Of a stretch of 64,000 nt of DNA, positions 22,901 to 29,422 are shown piece after piece. The DNA comes from Tenrec ecaudatus (lineage: Eukaryota > Chordata > Mammalia > Afrosoricida > Tenrecidae), in contig NC_134546.1 of the NCBI RefSeq assembly GCF_050624435.1, forward strand, positions 15,213,001-15,277,000, given 5' to 3'. Under the pieces are notes generated by a model. It made no database searches. It was not told the DNA's origin and saw nothing but the letters and a program-made list of their open reading frames with translations. The stretch's first letter is position 1, and each line of letters starts with the position of its first letter. The position numbers and the translations under genes are program-made.

Positions 22901-23746
22901 GATGAATGGACACAGTGGCTGTACCAACGGGCGCAAACTTCAGAAAAGCGGTGGGGACGGATGACGCAGGACTGGGTGGTGGGTCGCTCTATATTTCATA
23001 GGGTCTCTCTGACTCAATGGCACCTCACAACAAAAACAATACCTAACTACATATTTATACATAAAATATACTTACGTTGTAGTTATATAACTACGTATGT
23101 ATAACTACTATATAAGTATTTATGTGTATACTTAACTGTATGTGAACTTTCAAGAAATCAAGTAAAACCCTCAAAGAGAAACCTTTTCTTTTCATGTGTG
23201 TCTATAAATATACTATAATATTCATCTAGGTTGCTGATATGAAACTATACTATATATACTACACTATGTCCTATATATAATAAAGATGATCAGACAATGT
23301 GGGTACGTTTGAAAACCACTGTTTTCCCCCTATTACATTCTTAGTCCTTTCATCTAAGTTCAATGTACGTGCAGAAAGCAGTGCATGTTAAGACACGCTG
23401 TCTTCACCAGGAGAACCCTCTGTCCAGCCAGAAATGTGTCCAGGACTGAAATGCTCCCATCAATGAACGTATGCTCTTGAAAAGTACATGTTAGTTTCCT
23501 TAGAGCTATCAGAACCCCTGGGGATTGGTGATCTGCAGGAGGAGGGTGGACAGATGACCCTGCTGGTGCCTTGGGGGCAGGGTCTACCTTTCCTTGTCTC
23601 TCTCACCAGGCAGGAAGAACGAGGAGGAGAACCTTTTTGAGATCATCACGGCTGACGAGGTGCACTATTTCTTGCAAGCAGCCACCCCCAAGGAGCGCAC
23701 CGAGTGGATCAAAGCCATCCAGGTGGTCTCCCGGACTGGGAAGTGA
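4817..23746 (+). CDS. PLEK: Pleckstrin, exons 2-9 (exon 1 is upstream of the window)
   Basis: Joined coding exons are 4817-4972, 5199-5380, 6832-6923, 10348-10532, 12654-12758, 19855-19938, 20810-20879 and 23610-23746. Together they give 1011 bp: 336 codons plus TGA, read in one frame without a break. Adding the 14 residues expected from exon 1 gives 350, the usual pleckstrin length. The domain order is PH1 (to about residue 101, Trp92 in its last helix), a basic linker with the Ser113/Thr114/Ser117 cluster, DEP (about 136-221), and PH2 (about 244-347, Trp338). Pleckstrin is known as the major protein kinase C substrate of platelets and leukocytes; phosphorylation of the linker drives it to phosphoinositide membranes and actin remodelling. 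No start codon or promoter is visible because no sequence in 1-4816 encodes the expected N-terminus. Identification is secure; the gene looks intact and under constraint. Confidence 0.98.
5199..5380 (+). CDS. PLEK: PLEK exon 3 (residues 67-126, end of PH1 and PKC linker)
   Basis: The exon is 182 bp, entering in phase 0 and leaving after two bases of codon 127. The acceptor is TTTTTCAG and the donor GTGATT, weaker than the other donors here. It encodes the end of PH1, with the PH-fold tryptophan at residue 92 (EERDAWVRD). It then encodes the basic segment KFARKSTRRSIRL, whose Ser113, Thr114 and Ser117 are the known protein kinase C sites. Intron 2 before it is only 226 bp. Confidence 0.97.
5381..6831. 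other. PLEK intron 3, no recognised repeat
   Basis: The intron is 1.45 kb between the GTGATT donor and CAG acceptor, moderately G+C-rich, with no SINE that I can identify. It is one of the few long repeat-free stretches here. Confidence 0.5.
6832..6923 (+). CDS. PLEK: PLEK exon 4 (residues 127-158, linker into DEP)
   Basis: The exon is 92 bp: one base completing codon 127, thirty whole codons and one base of codon 158. The acceptor is TCCGGGCAG and the donor GTAAAG. The peptide ALYLSMKDNEKGIQELNLEK leads into the DEP domain and ends NHCFT. Codon 127 is AG|T, serine, where I recall glycine in human. The split codon makes this position sensitive to the last bases of exon 3. Confidence 0.96.
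6924..8309. other. PLEK intron 4, 5' part
   Basis: A G-rich run occurs at about 7090-7200 (many GGGAGG/GGGGG blocks). No family could be assigned for the rest. A weak antisense SINE-like piece (ACCCACTGCTGCCACGTCAA) at about 8085-8150 is too short to call. Confidence 0.45.
8310..8518 (+). repeat. AfroSINE-like copy, strongly diverged
   Basis: The end of the copy is recognisable: AGCTCTGTTCTATCTCACCT, then AATCAGAGTCAACTCAA and a GGCAATGGTTT tail. The 5' promoter part is poorly preserved. It is one of the oldest-looking SINEs in the window. Confidence 0.55.
8525..8860 (+). repeat. L2-like ancient LINE 3' end
   Basis: The layout resembles L2: CTGCTTAAAGACTTGCAACGG, then a CCTTCCCC region, then GTGTTACTTCCTCTATAAATC followed by CCTGCTGCCTCTGCCCC. 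Each matches the recalled L2 consensus only loosely. The orientation is inferred from that order. Confidence 0.4.
8928..9407. mobile_element. hAT transposon of the SPIN type, 480 bp, non-autonomous
   Basis: The left end CAGCGGTTCTTACCCTGTGG and right end AAGGTTGAGAACCGCTG form an imperfect terminal inverted repeat. The outermost bases CAGCGGTTCT/AGAACCGCTG pair exactly, allowing for the C to T-type change seen inside. Flanking 8-mers are ATCGAGAT and CTCTAGAG, which share the core TC.AGA expected of a decayed 8-bp hAT duplication. The interior has the family word CACAGGGGTTGCCTCAGACC and an A+T-rich middle, and no transposase frame. It lies in PLEK intron 4. Confidence 0.82.
9955..10142 (-). 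repeat. AfroSINE, antisense
   Basis: On the + strand it runs from AGAGTCGACTCTGACTCACA to AGCACCCACCAGGGCC, the complement of a SINE 3' end through its 5' GGCCCTGGTGGG. It ends about 200 bp before PLEK exon 5. Confidence 0.8.
10348..10532 (+). CDS. PLEK: PLEK exon 5 (residues 158-219, DEP domain)
   Basis: The exon is 185 bp: two bases completing Gly158, then 61 codons ending in phase 0 before the donor GTAAGT. The peptide begins NCVIDWLISSQSIRNRQEGL and ends NPDAFYYF. It forms most of the DEP fold, a helical module often used for membrane or receptor tethering. An AfroSINE starts about 250 bp downstream in the intron and another ends about 200 bp upstream. Confidence 0.97.
10785..10970 (+). 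repeat. AfroSINE, sense
   Basis: The B-box-like GGTTGGTGGCTCCAACCC is followed by CCTATGTGGGGTCGCTGTGG. The copy ends AGAATCAACTCGATGGTAAT then GGGTTTGGTTTGGGG, the standard tail. It lies in PLEK intron 5. Confidence 0.85.
11003..11203 (-). repeat. AfroSINE, antisense
   Basis: It opens CACTGCCATCAAGTCATTTC and reads through CCCTATAGGACAGGGTAGAA and TTGAACTGCTGACCTTGTGG, the complement of the tRNA-like half. It lies between two sense copies, giving three SINEs within 620 bp. Confidence 0.87.
11207..11400 (+). repeat. AfroSINE, sense, with variant tail
   Basis: It starts GACTCTTGGTGGTGCAACAG, contains GGGGCAGTTCTACTCTGTCC, and ends with CTGACAACTCAACAACAGC instead of the usual GGGTTTGG tail. 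This tail resembles RTE 3' ends (GGCACCT.ACAACAA) more than the other SINE copies do. Confidence 0.78.
11440..11465. repeat. (CCAA)n microsatellite
   Basis: About six CCAA units follow AAAACCAAA, adjoining the A-rich end of the preceding SINE region, from which it probably grew. Confidence 0.85.
11663..11746. repeat. 28-bp tandem repeat, three units
   Basis: Three consecutive 28-base units begin GCCTGGACAGACTCCCATAC (third unit GCCCGGACAGACTTCCATAC), followed by a fragment GCCCGAATC. The units differ at one to three positions. It lies in PLEK intron 5. Confidence 0.93.
12000..12478 (+). pseudogene. Possible processed pseudogene fragment, parent not recognised
   Basis: A stretch of coding-like composition contains the frame APKRKRMLEAEMRTSRKMQQ and, just before in another frame, GKKPKVAIEMELPDGPS. 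It is followed by about 150 bp of UTR-like sequence and CCAATAAAATGCC with TTTTAAAAAG 10-15 bases later. That order (broken frame, poly(A) signal, short A-run) suggests a retrocopy. No target-site duplication could be read and I could not name the parent, so the call is weak. It lies in PLEK intron 5. Confidence 0.3.
12654..12758 (+). CDS. PLEK: PLEK exon 6 (residues 220-254, DEP end to PH2 start)
   Basis: The exon is 105 bp, phase 0 at both ends, with acceptor TTCCAACAG and donor GTGAGT. It encodes 35 residues from PDSGFFCEENSSDEDL to IIKQGCLLKQ. The acidic Ser/Asp/Glu stretch is the hinge between the DEP domain and the second PH domain. The last residues are the first strand of PH2. Confidence 0.97.
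13190..13360 (+). repeat. AfroSINE, sense, 5'-truncated
   Basis: It carries CAGTTGGAAACCCCACCAGT, GCCCTACAGGGTCACTATGG and the tail CAGAATCAACTCGAAGGAAG then TGGGTTTGGTTTTCC. The 5' promoter start is missing. It lies in PLEK intron 6. Confidence 0.82.
14143..14333 (-). repeat. AfroSINE, antisense
   Basis: It opens CAAACCCACCACCATCGAGT, then TCTGACTCGTCGTGACC, and ends CCACTACTCCACCGAGGATCC, the complement of the 5' start. It is nearly full length. Confidence 0.85.
14478..14632 (+). repeat. AfroSINE, sense, 3'-truncated
   Basis: It starts CGGAGCCCAGGTGGCACAGT and keeps the B-box region GTTAGCAGTTTGAAACCACC. Sequence decays after ATATAGGGTAGCTTTCCC, where an antisense LINE 3' end begins. Confidence 0.82.
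14643..15041 (-). mobile_element. LINE 3'-end family (AATAAAATGATTTTT type), antisense copy
   Basis: On the + strand it opens with the complement of the A-tail and AAATAATTTTATTGGGACTT. It then shows ATCACAATCC followed by CATC repeats, GTGTCAAGCACATTTGTGCA, CCTTGATAATTTATAAATTA and GGGGAGGGGGTTATATGTAG. It is about 400 bp and 5'-truncated at TCCCTGTGTTTCC. It lies in PLEK intron 6. Confidence 0.85.
15485..15975 (-). mobile_element. RTE-class LINE 3' fragment, antisense
   Basis: The complement encodes broken RTE C-terminal sequence: KTRMLLEARRVGFRLTYFGP and RRDQSLRKDLMLDGG, matching the RTE motif of the type 'YFGHVVR...EKDIMLD'. The + strand shows GTCAATCCATCTCATTGAGG and CAGGGACTGGTCTCTCCTGA, recurring landmarks of this family. 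Stops and frame changes make it inactive. It lies in PLEK intron 6. Confidence 0.82.
16010..17290. other. PLEK intron 6, no recognised element
   Basis: An A+T-rich block lies at 16165-16220 (ATTAAAATATTATT words). The remainder has no SINE/LINE landmark that I recognise and no exon-like frame. Confidence 0.45.
17294..17352 (-). mobile_element. Tail-only retro-insertion with a 15-bp target-site duplication
   Basis: GCATTCACACTTTTA occurs at 17294-17308 and again, identically, at 17338-17352. The 29 bases between them are almost only T with a few A (complement: an A-rich tail). This is the structure of target-primed reverse transcription that copied little more than a poly(A) tail. Confidence 0.85.
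17510..17722 (-). repeat. Possible older LINE 3'-UTR fragment, antisense
   Basis: After a T/C-rich run, TTCTTTTATTGTAAAAGGGG opens a stretch with ATCAACTTTGTATCCAACAG. It resembles the sequence at 27775-28080 in layout (TTTTATTG then TCAAT.GTTTTA). Both look like antisense LINE 3' ends of a second subfamily. Confidence 0.35.
17738..17915 (+). repeat. AfroSINE, sense
   Basis: It starts AGGAGCCCTGGTGGTGCAGT, keeps TTCTGTCCTGACCTACAGGG, and ends GAGTCAGAATCAACTTGATG. An internal deletion follows the A-box region. It lies in PLEK intron 6. Confidence 0.88.
18566..18751 (-). repeat. AfroSINE, antisense, with CA microsatellite at its tail
   Basis: A short (AC)n run (18553-18567) leads into CAGACTCACTGCCATTGAGT. 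The copy runs to CTACTCCACCAGGGCTCC, the complement of the 5' start. The CA run probably grew from the SINE tail. Confidence 0.88.
18760..19350. other. PLEK intron 6, no recognised element
   Basis: No family landmark or exon-like frame is visible between the two antisense SINEs. Confidence 0.4.
19352..19549 (-). repeat. AfroSINE, antisense, divergent
   Basis: It runs from GAGGTCAAGTTAATCCCATC through ACAGAGTAGAACTGTGCTCC and CAGACTCGAACCTCAAATCT to GGACACTAGGGACTCC. It lies about 300 bp before PLEK exon 7. Confidence 0.78.
19627..19780 (+). repeat. AfroSINE, sense, with internal deletion
   Basis: It starts GGGAGCTCTGGTGGGACGGT, then GGCCAGCAGTTCCAATCCAC, and ends GTAGGGTCACCTGATGGAAG plus TGGGTTTGTGT. 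It ends about 75 bp upstream of PLEK exon 7, the closest SINE to an exon in the window. Confidence 0.82.
19855..19938 (+). CDS. PLEK: PLEK exon 7 (residues 255-282, PH2)
   Basis: The exon is 84 bp, phase 0 at both ends, with acceptor CTGAATACAG and donor GTGAGT. The 28 residues read GHRRKNWKVRKFVLREDPAY and continue to DPAG. The basic pattern GHRRKNWKVRKF is the classic lipid-facing strand of a PH domain. Intron 6 before it is about 7.1 kb, the longest in the window, and is heavily loaded with repeats. Confidence 0.97.
19939..20809. other. PLEK intron 7, no recognised repeat
   Basis: The intron is 871 bp, without any SINE or LINE landmark. This contrasts with neighbouring intron 6. Confidence 0.5.
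20810..20879 (+). CDS. PLEK: PLEK exon 8 (residues 283-306, PH2)
   Basis: The exon is 70 bp: 23 codons and one base of codon 306. It follows CTTCCCTAG and precedes the donor GTAAGA. The peptide GEDPLGAIHLRGCVVTSVES is the middle of PH2. Gly283 replaces the Ala that I recall in human. An upstream shift of the acceptor is unlikely because the frame matches exon 9 only with this boundary. Confidence 0.96.
21290..21440 (+). repeat. MIR-like ancient SINE
   Basis: The order TTCTGCAAATCACCTGACTC, GGCCTCCATCCTTCC, then AAAATGAGTGGGTTGTACTG and AAGACCTCTGGATCCCCTCC follows the MIR core and 3' part. It is diverged, as expected for a mammal-wide element. It lies in PLEK intron 8. Confidence 0.6.
21880..23040 (+). 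mobile_element. RTE-class LINE remnant, sense
   Basis: Broken frames in order show an endonuclease-region piece (YNSVSDRITSSRIQGNPIST, then IIGDWNAKAGN), a reverse transcriptase piece (NLWYAGDTTLLAATVKDVKH, with YAGD where YADD is expected), and the C-terminal piece (RIWKIPRTAKRTND, HFMYFGHVVRTGQFPEKDIM). The 3' end is GACTCAATGGCACCTCACAA followed by CAAAAACAATA. Large internal deletions and stops make it dead. It is the most complete protein-coding layout of this family here. It lies in PLEK intron 8. Confidence 0.87.
23041..23570. other. A+T-rich tract then PLEK intron 8, 3' end
   Basis: Alternating TATA/TACGTA-like low-complexity sequence at about 23045-23300 follows the RTE tail. The last 270 bases before exon 9 are ordinary intron. 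Confidence 0.5.
23610..23746 (+). CDS. PLEK: PLEK exon 9, coding part (residues 306-350 and stop)
   Basis: It starts after CTCTCACCAG with GC, which completes Gly306. Then come 44 codons and TGA at 23744-23746. The segment NLFEIITADEVHYFLQAATP leads to the last PH helix with Trp338 (KERTEWIKAIQ) and the C-terminus SRTGK. The C-terminus is of normal length. Confidence 0.98.
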
Positions 23747-25533
23747 GAGCTGCCTGCAGCTTCTCCTGACCCTGCTGGGGGAATCCCCGCAGAGACGTGT
23801 GGGCCAGCAGCTGTCTTCTTCTGTGATAAATCAATGAGAAAGGGTCTGGGGTGGGAAGCTGGCTTCCGCGAGGGATTTGGAACGTAATTAACCATGTGCT
23901 TGATGCTCACCTGCGCAGTCTTGCTCACATTTGACCCTTCCTGGGCACCCCCCACCCTCACTGAGACAACCAGCTGGGTGAGCAACTCAGGAACCTCTTT
24001 TAAAAAAAATCAACTGAACTAAGAGATCTCTGAGGTCTCTCCTACTTAAAAAAAAAAAAAAAAATGACTGCCCTGCCCCGTGGTCCTAAGGTCCCTGGAG
24101 GTTAAGGGGCCCCCAGTTGTCCAGTTGGAGTCCTTCCTGGGCTGTGTGGTTGGCTTTCAGCTGCCTTCCAATGTGCCAGCATGCATTTTCGGAGTTGTCA
24201 CGGTATTGATAGTTCAATTGCCTTTTAACTTTGCAGCAGAGACTGTAACTTAGCCCTTGATGCAAACCAGGCCAGGCTCTACTGGTGCTACTTCCCGCTG
24301 AAGCAAACACTGCACGTCTGAATTAAGAGTACTGGGCATAAGCCTCCTTTGTTCTCTTTAGCCGGCTTCTGCCAATGCTCAAGTCTCAAAGTGAAGGAAC
24401 ACACTCTTCTTCCCTTGTCCTACATAGACGCTTTCTGAGGGCCAGCGTTAAAGTGATGGCTTTTACATTTAAGATTTTAGTCACTTACTGTAGCCAGAAA
24501 AGCCCTGTCTTTGGAGAAAAAACACCGAGCCAGCCACAGGTAGCCAGGGTCCTCCTTGTCCATGTCTGGACACCATTGAGGGCGCTGCGCAGACTGTGTC
24601 TTTAGGATCACTTCTCTGCTGTTTATTATCACTGAGAGAAAGGACCCCCAAATTGGCACGATTCCATTTTATTCATGTGCCTAAGGTGGGGAAACAGCCA
24701 GATGGATTTCTCCATGGAAAGAAATGGCTCCAAATGCCGGAGGGTGAAGGGCTGGGCCGCAGGCCAGCTGACAGGATGATGAGCCTATTCAAAGACACCG
24801 GGACGGGACCATAGTCCCTACAGAGCTCAGGGAGGCGGCTGTCAGCCCATGGCACGTGTGCCACTGTCCGGTGAATGATCTTGTGGTCTTGGCCTGAGCC
24901 TCCAAGCACAAGCTGAGTGGCTCCTTCTTGGCCCTGAGCCAGAATGATCTGACCTAGAGTCAAGGACCTGTTTCCCGTTTTCCATTGTACCCACTAACTA
25001 GTGAGTCTCTTCAAAACGGAGACTGATCACCCTCATAGAAGCAGCTGGGTGGCTGGAGGCATCATGCACACTCACCGCTTGTTTAAATGTTAAGGCTGCA
25101 ATGAGGCGAAGCAAGCCAACCGGTGACCAGCGAGTCCTCTCTAACAGCAGTGACCACGGCAGTAATACTCCGCTCCACAGGCCTTCCAAGGCTGTCACCT
25201 TCGGGGCTTGCTTACCAGGCTCCTTCTCAGTGGACGGGAACCTCCAACCTTGCAGGTAGTAACCATCCCCCAGGGAGAAGTGCCTCCTGACTTTGCTGGC
25301 TCCCCTCTGTCCGGCCCCCAGTTCCACACGGCATTCCTCAGGCTGCTCCGACTTACTCTCAGCCTGTTTCTAGCAGAGCCCGGAGAAGCAGGACCACCTT
25401 CCCGCAGCCCCTCCTGGATCTTTAGTGACCCACCTTCTTACAGCACACACAGTATTTCTCTACACCCAGTGTTAGTATTTATTAATATGGAGTTGACCTT
25501 ATGTTTTGAAATAAACTTGACTTTGGGGTGTCT
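23747..25533 (+). other. PLEK: PLEK 3' untranslated region (approximate end)
   Basis: This is the stretch from the stop codon to about 20 bases past the only well-placed AATAAA. It has no recognisable SINE or LINE, unlike the sequence on both sides, which supports its being retained mRNA. It holds a 17-A run at about 24048-24064 and an ATTTA core near 25478. The length of about 1.8 kb agrees with the pleckstrin mRNA size that I recall for human (about 2.8 kb). Confidence 0.7.
25510..25515 (+). promoter_or_regulatory. PLEK: PLEK polyadenylation signal AATAAA
   Basis: AATAAA sits in the context TTTTGAAATAAACTTGAC, 1764 bases after the stop codon. A GT-rich stretch (TTTGGGGTGTCTG) follows about 12 bases later, as expected for a cleavage site. 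Other AATAAA motifs downstream belong to repeats. Confidence 0.72.
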
Positions 25534-25877
25534 GCCGAGTGTGAGAACTCTGATGCGTTGTCTCCCATTAATGTCTCACTTTTTTTTTTCTTTCAACAAT
25601 TCACTTTCACTTCCTGAGAATACCCACACCTCTTATCTCTCAAAGCATCTGGCTGACCTGATGATACACACATTTTAAAAATAACCAAGTCGATTTACTC
25701 TAGGGAGACTTACAGTAGGGGGCAAATCAGACCAGGGCTCAGGGAATGTTTTAGAAGAAGAAAGGAAGTGTTCAAAGACATGGAAATGTCCTTTCACGTC
25801 ACGTGACTGATGTTAAATCAGAAACATAGACATTTTATTTGAAAAACCTCCACATCGTATTGGGGAACAACAATAAC

Positions 25878-25922
<45 letters not shown>

Positions 25923-26361
25923 GGAGGCGTTCCTCGACAATCAAGTAAGAACCGCACGGGAGGCAGAGAACACAGGGCCTGTTTCAGAAGCGACGTGAAA
26001 GCACACCCACGCACAGTGGCCCACGTTCTCTCTTCAGAGGGCAGCTCTCAAAAGCAGAACAAGGGAGCCGCTGTCACGAAAATGGGCAGCTTCGCAGTCC
26101 CCCACGGAGTCCCAAAGCTGAGCCAAGGACCCACCTCATTTCTGTTGGCTTCTAGGTAAAGCTCGGGGCATGGGCAAAACCCTCCCAATGGCTGCCAGAC
26201 CCACTTGAGCGGGACAAGACAAGTGTAGTAACTGAAGATTTCAGGTTCCTTTCCGTACTCTGCTGTCAGGAAGGGCTGTTGAAGTGGGAGGGGCAAGGGC
26301 AAGAAAGTTCCCAGAAAGGTAATTTCGCTTCTGAAAAGAAAAAGGAAGGAACTTGATTCCA
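25534..26361. other. Downstream flank of PLEK
   Basis: Apart from the CA microsatellite, no gene or repeat family is recognised. A 106-codon open frame on the + strand runs through the CA tract and is a by-product of it. Confidence 0.45.
25880..25919. repeat. (AC)n microsatellite, about 20 units
   Basis: An uninterrupted CA run follows AACAATAACA. Such pure runs are usually length-variable. Confidence 0.97.
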
Positions 26362-26373
26362 ATTATAACCCTC

Positions 26374-26470
26374 TGATGGCAACAAATGTACAAATGTGCT
26401 TGACATGATGGATGGATGGATTGTGATAAGAGTTGTCTGAGCCCCACTCCCCCCAAAATGATTTAAAAAT
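26374..26470 (+). mobile_element. LINE 3'-end family, 97-bp sense copy with TSD
   Basis: It contains CAACAAATGTACAAATGTGC, GATGG repeats, GTGATAAGAGTTGTCTGAGC and AAAATGATTTAAAAAT. It is flanked by ATTATAACCCTC (26362-26373) and ATTATAGCCCTC (26471-26482), a 12-bp duplication with one change. It is a strongly 5'-truncated insertion. Confidence 0.85.
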
Positions 26471-26639
26471 ATTATAGCCCTCAGCGAGTTGGGCTCTGGT
26501 TCAAAGGGAAGGGAGGGAGAATATTAAAGGCCCTGGAGGAGAGATAGAGGCTGGGAAGAGACAGGTTTTACGATTCCATATTTGTGGTTTTCTGTCATGT
26601 GAGGTACAGGAAGTCTCAAGGTTGAAGCGGCACCTGGGT

Positions 26640-26815
26640 GTTGATGGGCAGTGGTGACACACCTGAGGAAGGCAATGGTCCTGGACGCCCGGGACCTGGG
26701 TCTGAGTCCCAGGTCTGTTCTGTGACTTTGCTGCATTTGCGACACCTCTGGGGACGGCTTCTCTATTTCGAAAAGGAGGATGATGCTCCTTCTCCCACAG
26801 GGCTATGATGACTGC
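26640..26815 (+). repeat. MIR-like ancient SINE
   Basis: CTGGGTCTGAGTCCCAGGTC, TCTGTGACTTTGCTGCATTT and AAAAGGAGGATGATGCTCCT keep the MIR order (CORE, then 'tgtaaaatgggga' region). It is diverged by small indels. Confidence 0.55.
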
Positions 26816-26921
26816 TTGCCACCTCTGAGTCCCCTGGCATGGAGACAGACAGCCATCCAATCCTAGGTCATTCTTTTGACCCCTCACAGTGACTTGGGGT
26901 TTAATGGCTCTTTAACAGGAG

Positions 26922-27120
26922 GCTGGGTGACGTAGTGACCACACATCGAGCTGCTAACCACAGGGTCAGCAGTTCAAAACCACCAGCTGCTCTACAGGAG
27001 AAAGATGAAGCTTTCTATTCCCGTAACGAGCGACAGCCCCAGAAGCTCACAGGGAGAGTGCTGCCCTGTCGAATAGGGCTGCTTTGAGGCCGGATGGACT
27101 CAGCGGCAGGGAGATTTCCA
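26922..27120 (+). repeat. AfroSINE, sense
   Basis: It starts GAGGCTGGGTGACGTAGTGA, keeps GCTAACCACAGGGTCAGCAG and TTCAAAACCACCAGCTGC, and ends TTTGAGGCCGGATGGACTCA with GCGGCAGGGAGATTT. The tail is decayed. Confidence 0.85.
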
Positions 27121-27190
27121 ACAGTGATCTAAAACCTGGGCTACTCCTTCACTGCCCATCTCAGCCTGCGGCCTCACTCCAGACATCCTG

Positions 27191-27192
<2 letters not shown>

Positions 27193-27224
<32 letters not shown>
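27193..27224. repeat. (GT)n microsatellite
   Basis: About 16 uninterrupted TG units follow CATCCTGATG. Confidence 0.96.
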
Positions 27225-27226
<2 letters not shown>

Positions 27227-27554
27227 TCATTCCTATGTATTTAGACTTGTACTTGTTTTTTCCAAGGAACGTGGGTAATTATGAATCAAAGTTGAAGTTA
27301 AAACCACCAGTACGTTGCTTGAATCCTCTCTGCCCACATCTCTGACATGGATATAACATCTAGCATTTCAGAGCCTCCACACGATGGCCCTTCCCTAACT
27401 TTTCTAATGGACTGTTCTTAGGCCGGCCTCTCATTCCAGCCGAACGGGCTGCCCCACGGCTCGCTCGGGGCATGAGATTCCTCTTGCCCTACAGTGGAAA
27501 GCACTCCCTGCTCCATCTCTCAGACACTCTTATTCTTTGTTGCTAGCTCCCCAA

Positions 27555-27745
27555 TCTACTGCTTTTCACTTGATCCAGACTGTTGTGAGCCTATCAGGGA
27601 GAGGAGAGCTGCTCCATAGGGTTTCCAAGGTTGTAAGTCTTCTCAGGAGCCTCGTCTTTCTCCAGAGGAGCAGCTTGTGGGTTCCAACCCCTGACCTTGA
27701 AGTTCACAGCACAATGCTCAACCCACTACACCACCAGCACTTCTT
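27555..27745 (-). repeat. AfroSINE, antisense
   Basis: It reads TGATCCAGACTGTTGTGAGC, CTCCATAGGGTTTCCAAGGT, TTCCAACCCCTGACCTTGAA, and ends CACTACACCACCAGC, the complement of the promoter end. Confidence 0.82.
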
Positions 27746-27774
27746 GTTGTTAGGTGCTGTTCATTCCTTATTTT

Positions 27775-28085
27775 CTTTTAGCTTAATGGTTTTATTGACT
27801 ATAAGCCCACATAGCTTACCGGTCAATCGTTTTATAAAATATTTAAGAGTTGTGCCATCATCTCTAAGCAGCTTTCGAAATTTTTTTCTTTCTTGTACTC
27901 ATTATTAGCTCCTTGGTTGCCCACCACCTCCCCTGCCATACCCCAGTCAACTATTAATCCAGTCTCTACAGATTTCCCTAGCCTTGATCCATGTAAGGAA
28001 AACCATACAAAAACAAAAGGCACAGAAGCCAAAAGCCAAACCGACGCAACAACAATAGCAAAATGAAACAGAAGAACCTCAGTTG
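27775..28085 (-). repeat. Probable LINE 3'-UTR fragment of a second subfamily, antisense
   Basis: It opens TTAATGGTTTTATTGACTAT and is A-rich at its right end (CATACAAAAACAAAAGGCAC), like the 5' portion of the long copy at 43578-45491 near 44970-45060. No open frame. Confidence 0.4.
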
Positions 28086-28640
28086 GAGATGTTATGGGAG
28101 GTGGCATAAGGGTCTGAGTCGCTCCACTCCTTGGTTCCTGTCCTGCTCGCAAGAAAGATTTCAGGCAAGGGACAAAATCCGCATCAGAGTCAGAGAAAAG
28201 AGTTGAGCTGAAAGGGTGAGTTTACTGAAGGGGATACTTTGGAAAAGAACCCCAAAGGGGCCCTTAGCTGGTCCCAAAGGCTTGGTGGAATGTAGAGTAG
28301 AACCTTTTATTCGGGTGGCCCTCCACTATTGGCTGGCTTTCCTCTCTACACATACAAGGGCCCCTGTACCCCAGACTTCACCTGTGTCCTTGTCTGCAGA
28401 CTCAGAACTTAAGTCTGTTCAGTCATTGGTGGGGGTAGGGAGCATCCTGTCTTTTTCCATTCAGCTTTTTCACAATCTCAGGTCTCTCCCATTGAGGAGA
28501 AGATGTGCCTCATCTTCCTCCGTGCCAGAGAGGTATGTGGGGGAATGTACGCCCAGCTCTCTTCTGTGAGTGACAAAATCGAGGCTAGTCACAGAAAAGG
28601 GTGGAACAGAAAGAGTGAGTTTATTGAAGGAGATATTTTG
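28085..28640. repeat. Possible LTR-like unit with internal direct repeat
   Basis: A segment at about 28165-28250 (GAGAAAAGAGTTGAGCTGAA, GGGTGAGTTTACTGAAGGGG) recurs at about 28565-28640 (ACAGAAAAGGGTGGAACAGA, AGAGTGAGTTTATTGAAGGA). The two share about three-quarters of their bases over 75 bp, 400 bp apart. This could be two ends of a small retroelement or a segmental duplication; I cannot assign a family. Confidence 0.35.
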
Positions 28641-28643
28641 CCG

Positions 28644-28644
28644 C

Positions 28645-28696
<52 letters not shown>
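28644..28696. repeat. (ATC)n trinucleotide microsatellite
   Basis: About 17 perfect CAT units lie immediately after the direct-repeat segment. In one forward frame it reads as a poly-Ser run, but no gene context supports translation. Confidence 0.96.
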
Positions 28697-28719
28697 TCTT
28701 TCCCCTTTGTTGTTTAACT

Positions 28720-29045
28720 AACGACAATAAAACTAACAGAAAATAACAAAAACTAGAGCAAATTAAAAATTGGCCAACAGAGAATAAATAACGAATAATA
28801 ATTACATTTTAATTACATCTGCATGAATCCACTTTCCAGGACACTCTGATAACAAGGCTCTTCATTTGTCTGGGCAATGGTCAGAGGGGACTCACCAGCA
28901 GCTTAATGCAAATGCGGACCAGGCCAATAGATTTTGGGTTTTCACCGTCATTTAGAGCCCTCTGCAAACTGGGTGCTCAGAATTTAAGCTTAATATAGTT
29001 CCCTCTTCAGGTCGTGAATTCTACTGTTTATCCTCCTTGGATCAC
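28720..29045. other. No recognised feature
   Basis: Ordinary sequence ending at a run of 18 A (29055-29072) that adjoins the next antisense SINE. Confidence 0.4.
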
Positions 29046-29077
29046 AAACTAGTAAAAAAAAAAAAAAAAACACCTCC

Positions 29078-29250
29078 CTCTTAACAAGTCGATGCTGACT
29101 CATAGCAACCCTATAGAACAGAGTAGAACTGCCCCTGTGGGTTTCCAAGGCTATACCTCTGCACAGAAGTAGAAAGCCTTGTCTTTCTCCCCTGGAGCAG
29201 CTGGTGGTTTCAAACTGCTGACCTTGGGGTTAGCAGCCCTATCGACTCCA
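29078..29250 (-). repeat. AfroSINE, antisense, well preserved
   Basis: AAGTCGATGCTGACTCATAG, ACAGAGTAGAACTGCCCCTG and TTCAAACTGCTGACCTTGGG are close to the recalled consensus. It is one of the youngest-looking SINEs in the window. Confidence 0.9.
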
Positions 29251-29410
29251 TATGGCAGACTACAACTACTCCATGAGGTTTTCTAGGCTCTAATCCACAG
29301 GAGAGTACATCGCCAGGTCTTTCTCCCGGATACCGCTGAATGGGTTGCAGCCACTGACAGTTTTGTTAGCAATGAACCACTTAGCTGTGGCACTACCAGG
29401 ACTTCTCACA
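29251..29410 (-). repeat. Second AfroSINE-like copy, antisense, diverged
   Basis: Directly abutting the previous copy, it reads TCCATGAGGTTTTCTAGGCT, CCGCTGAATGGGTTGCAGCC and AGCTGTGGCACTACCAGGAC. This is a more decayed copy in the same orientation, as if the first inserted in its tail. Confidence 0.6.
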
Positions 29411-29422
29411 GCCTAGTGCTCT

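Noticed and set aside
25839..26159. Thr/His-repeat protein downstream of PLEK
   Set aside because: The repeat is the (AC)n microsatellite; the frame has no conserved flank.
28503..28721. Poly-Ser protein
   Set aside because: The serine run is the (ATC)n microsatellite read in one frame; no gene context.
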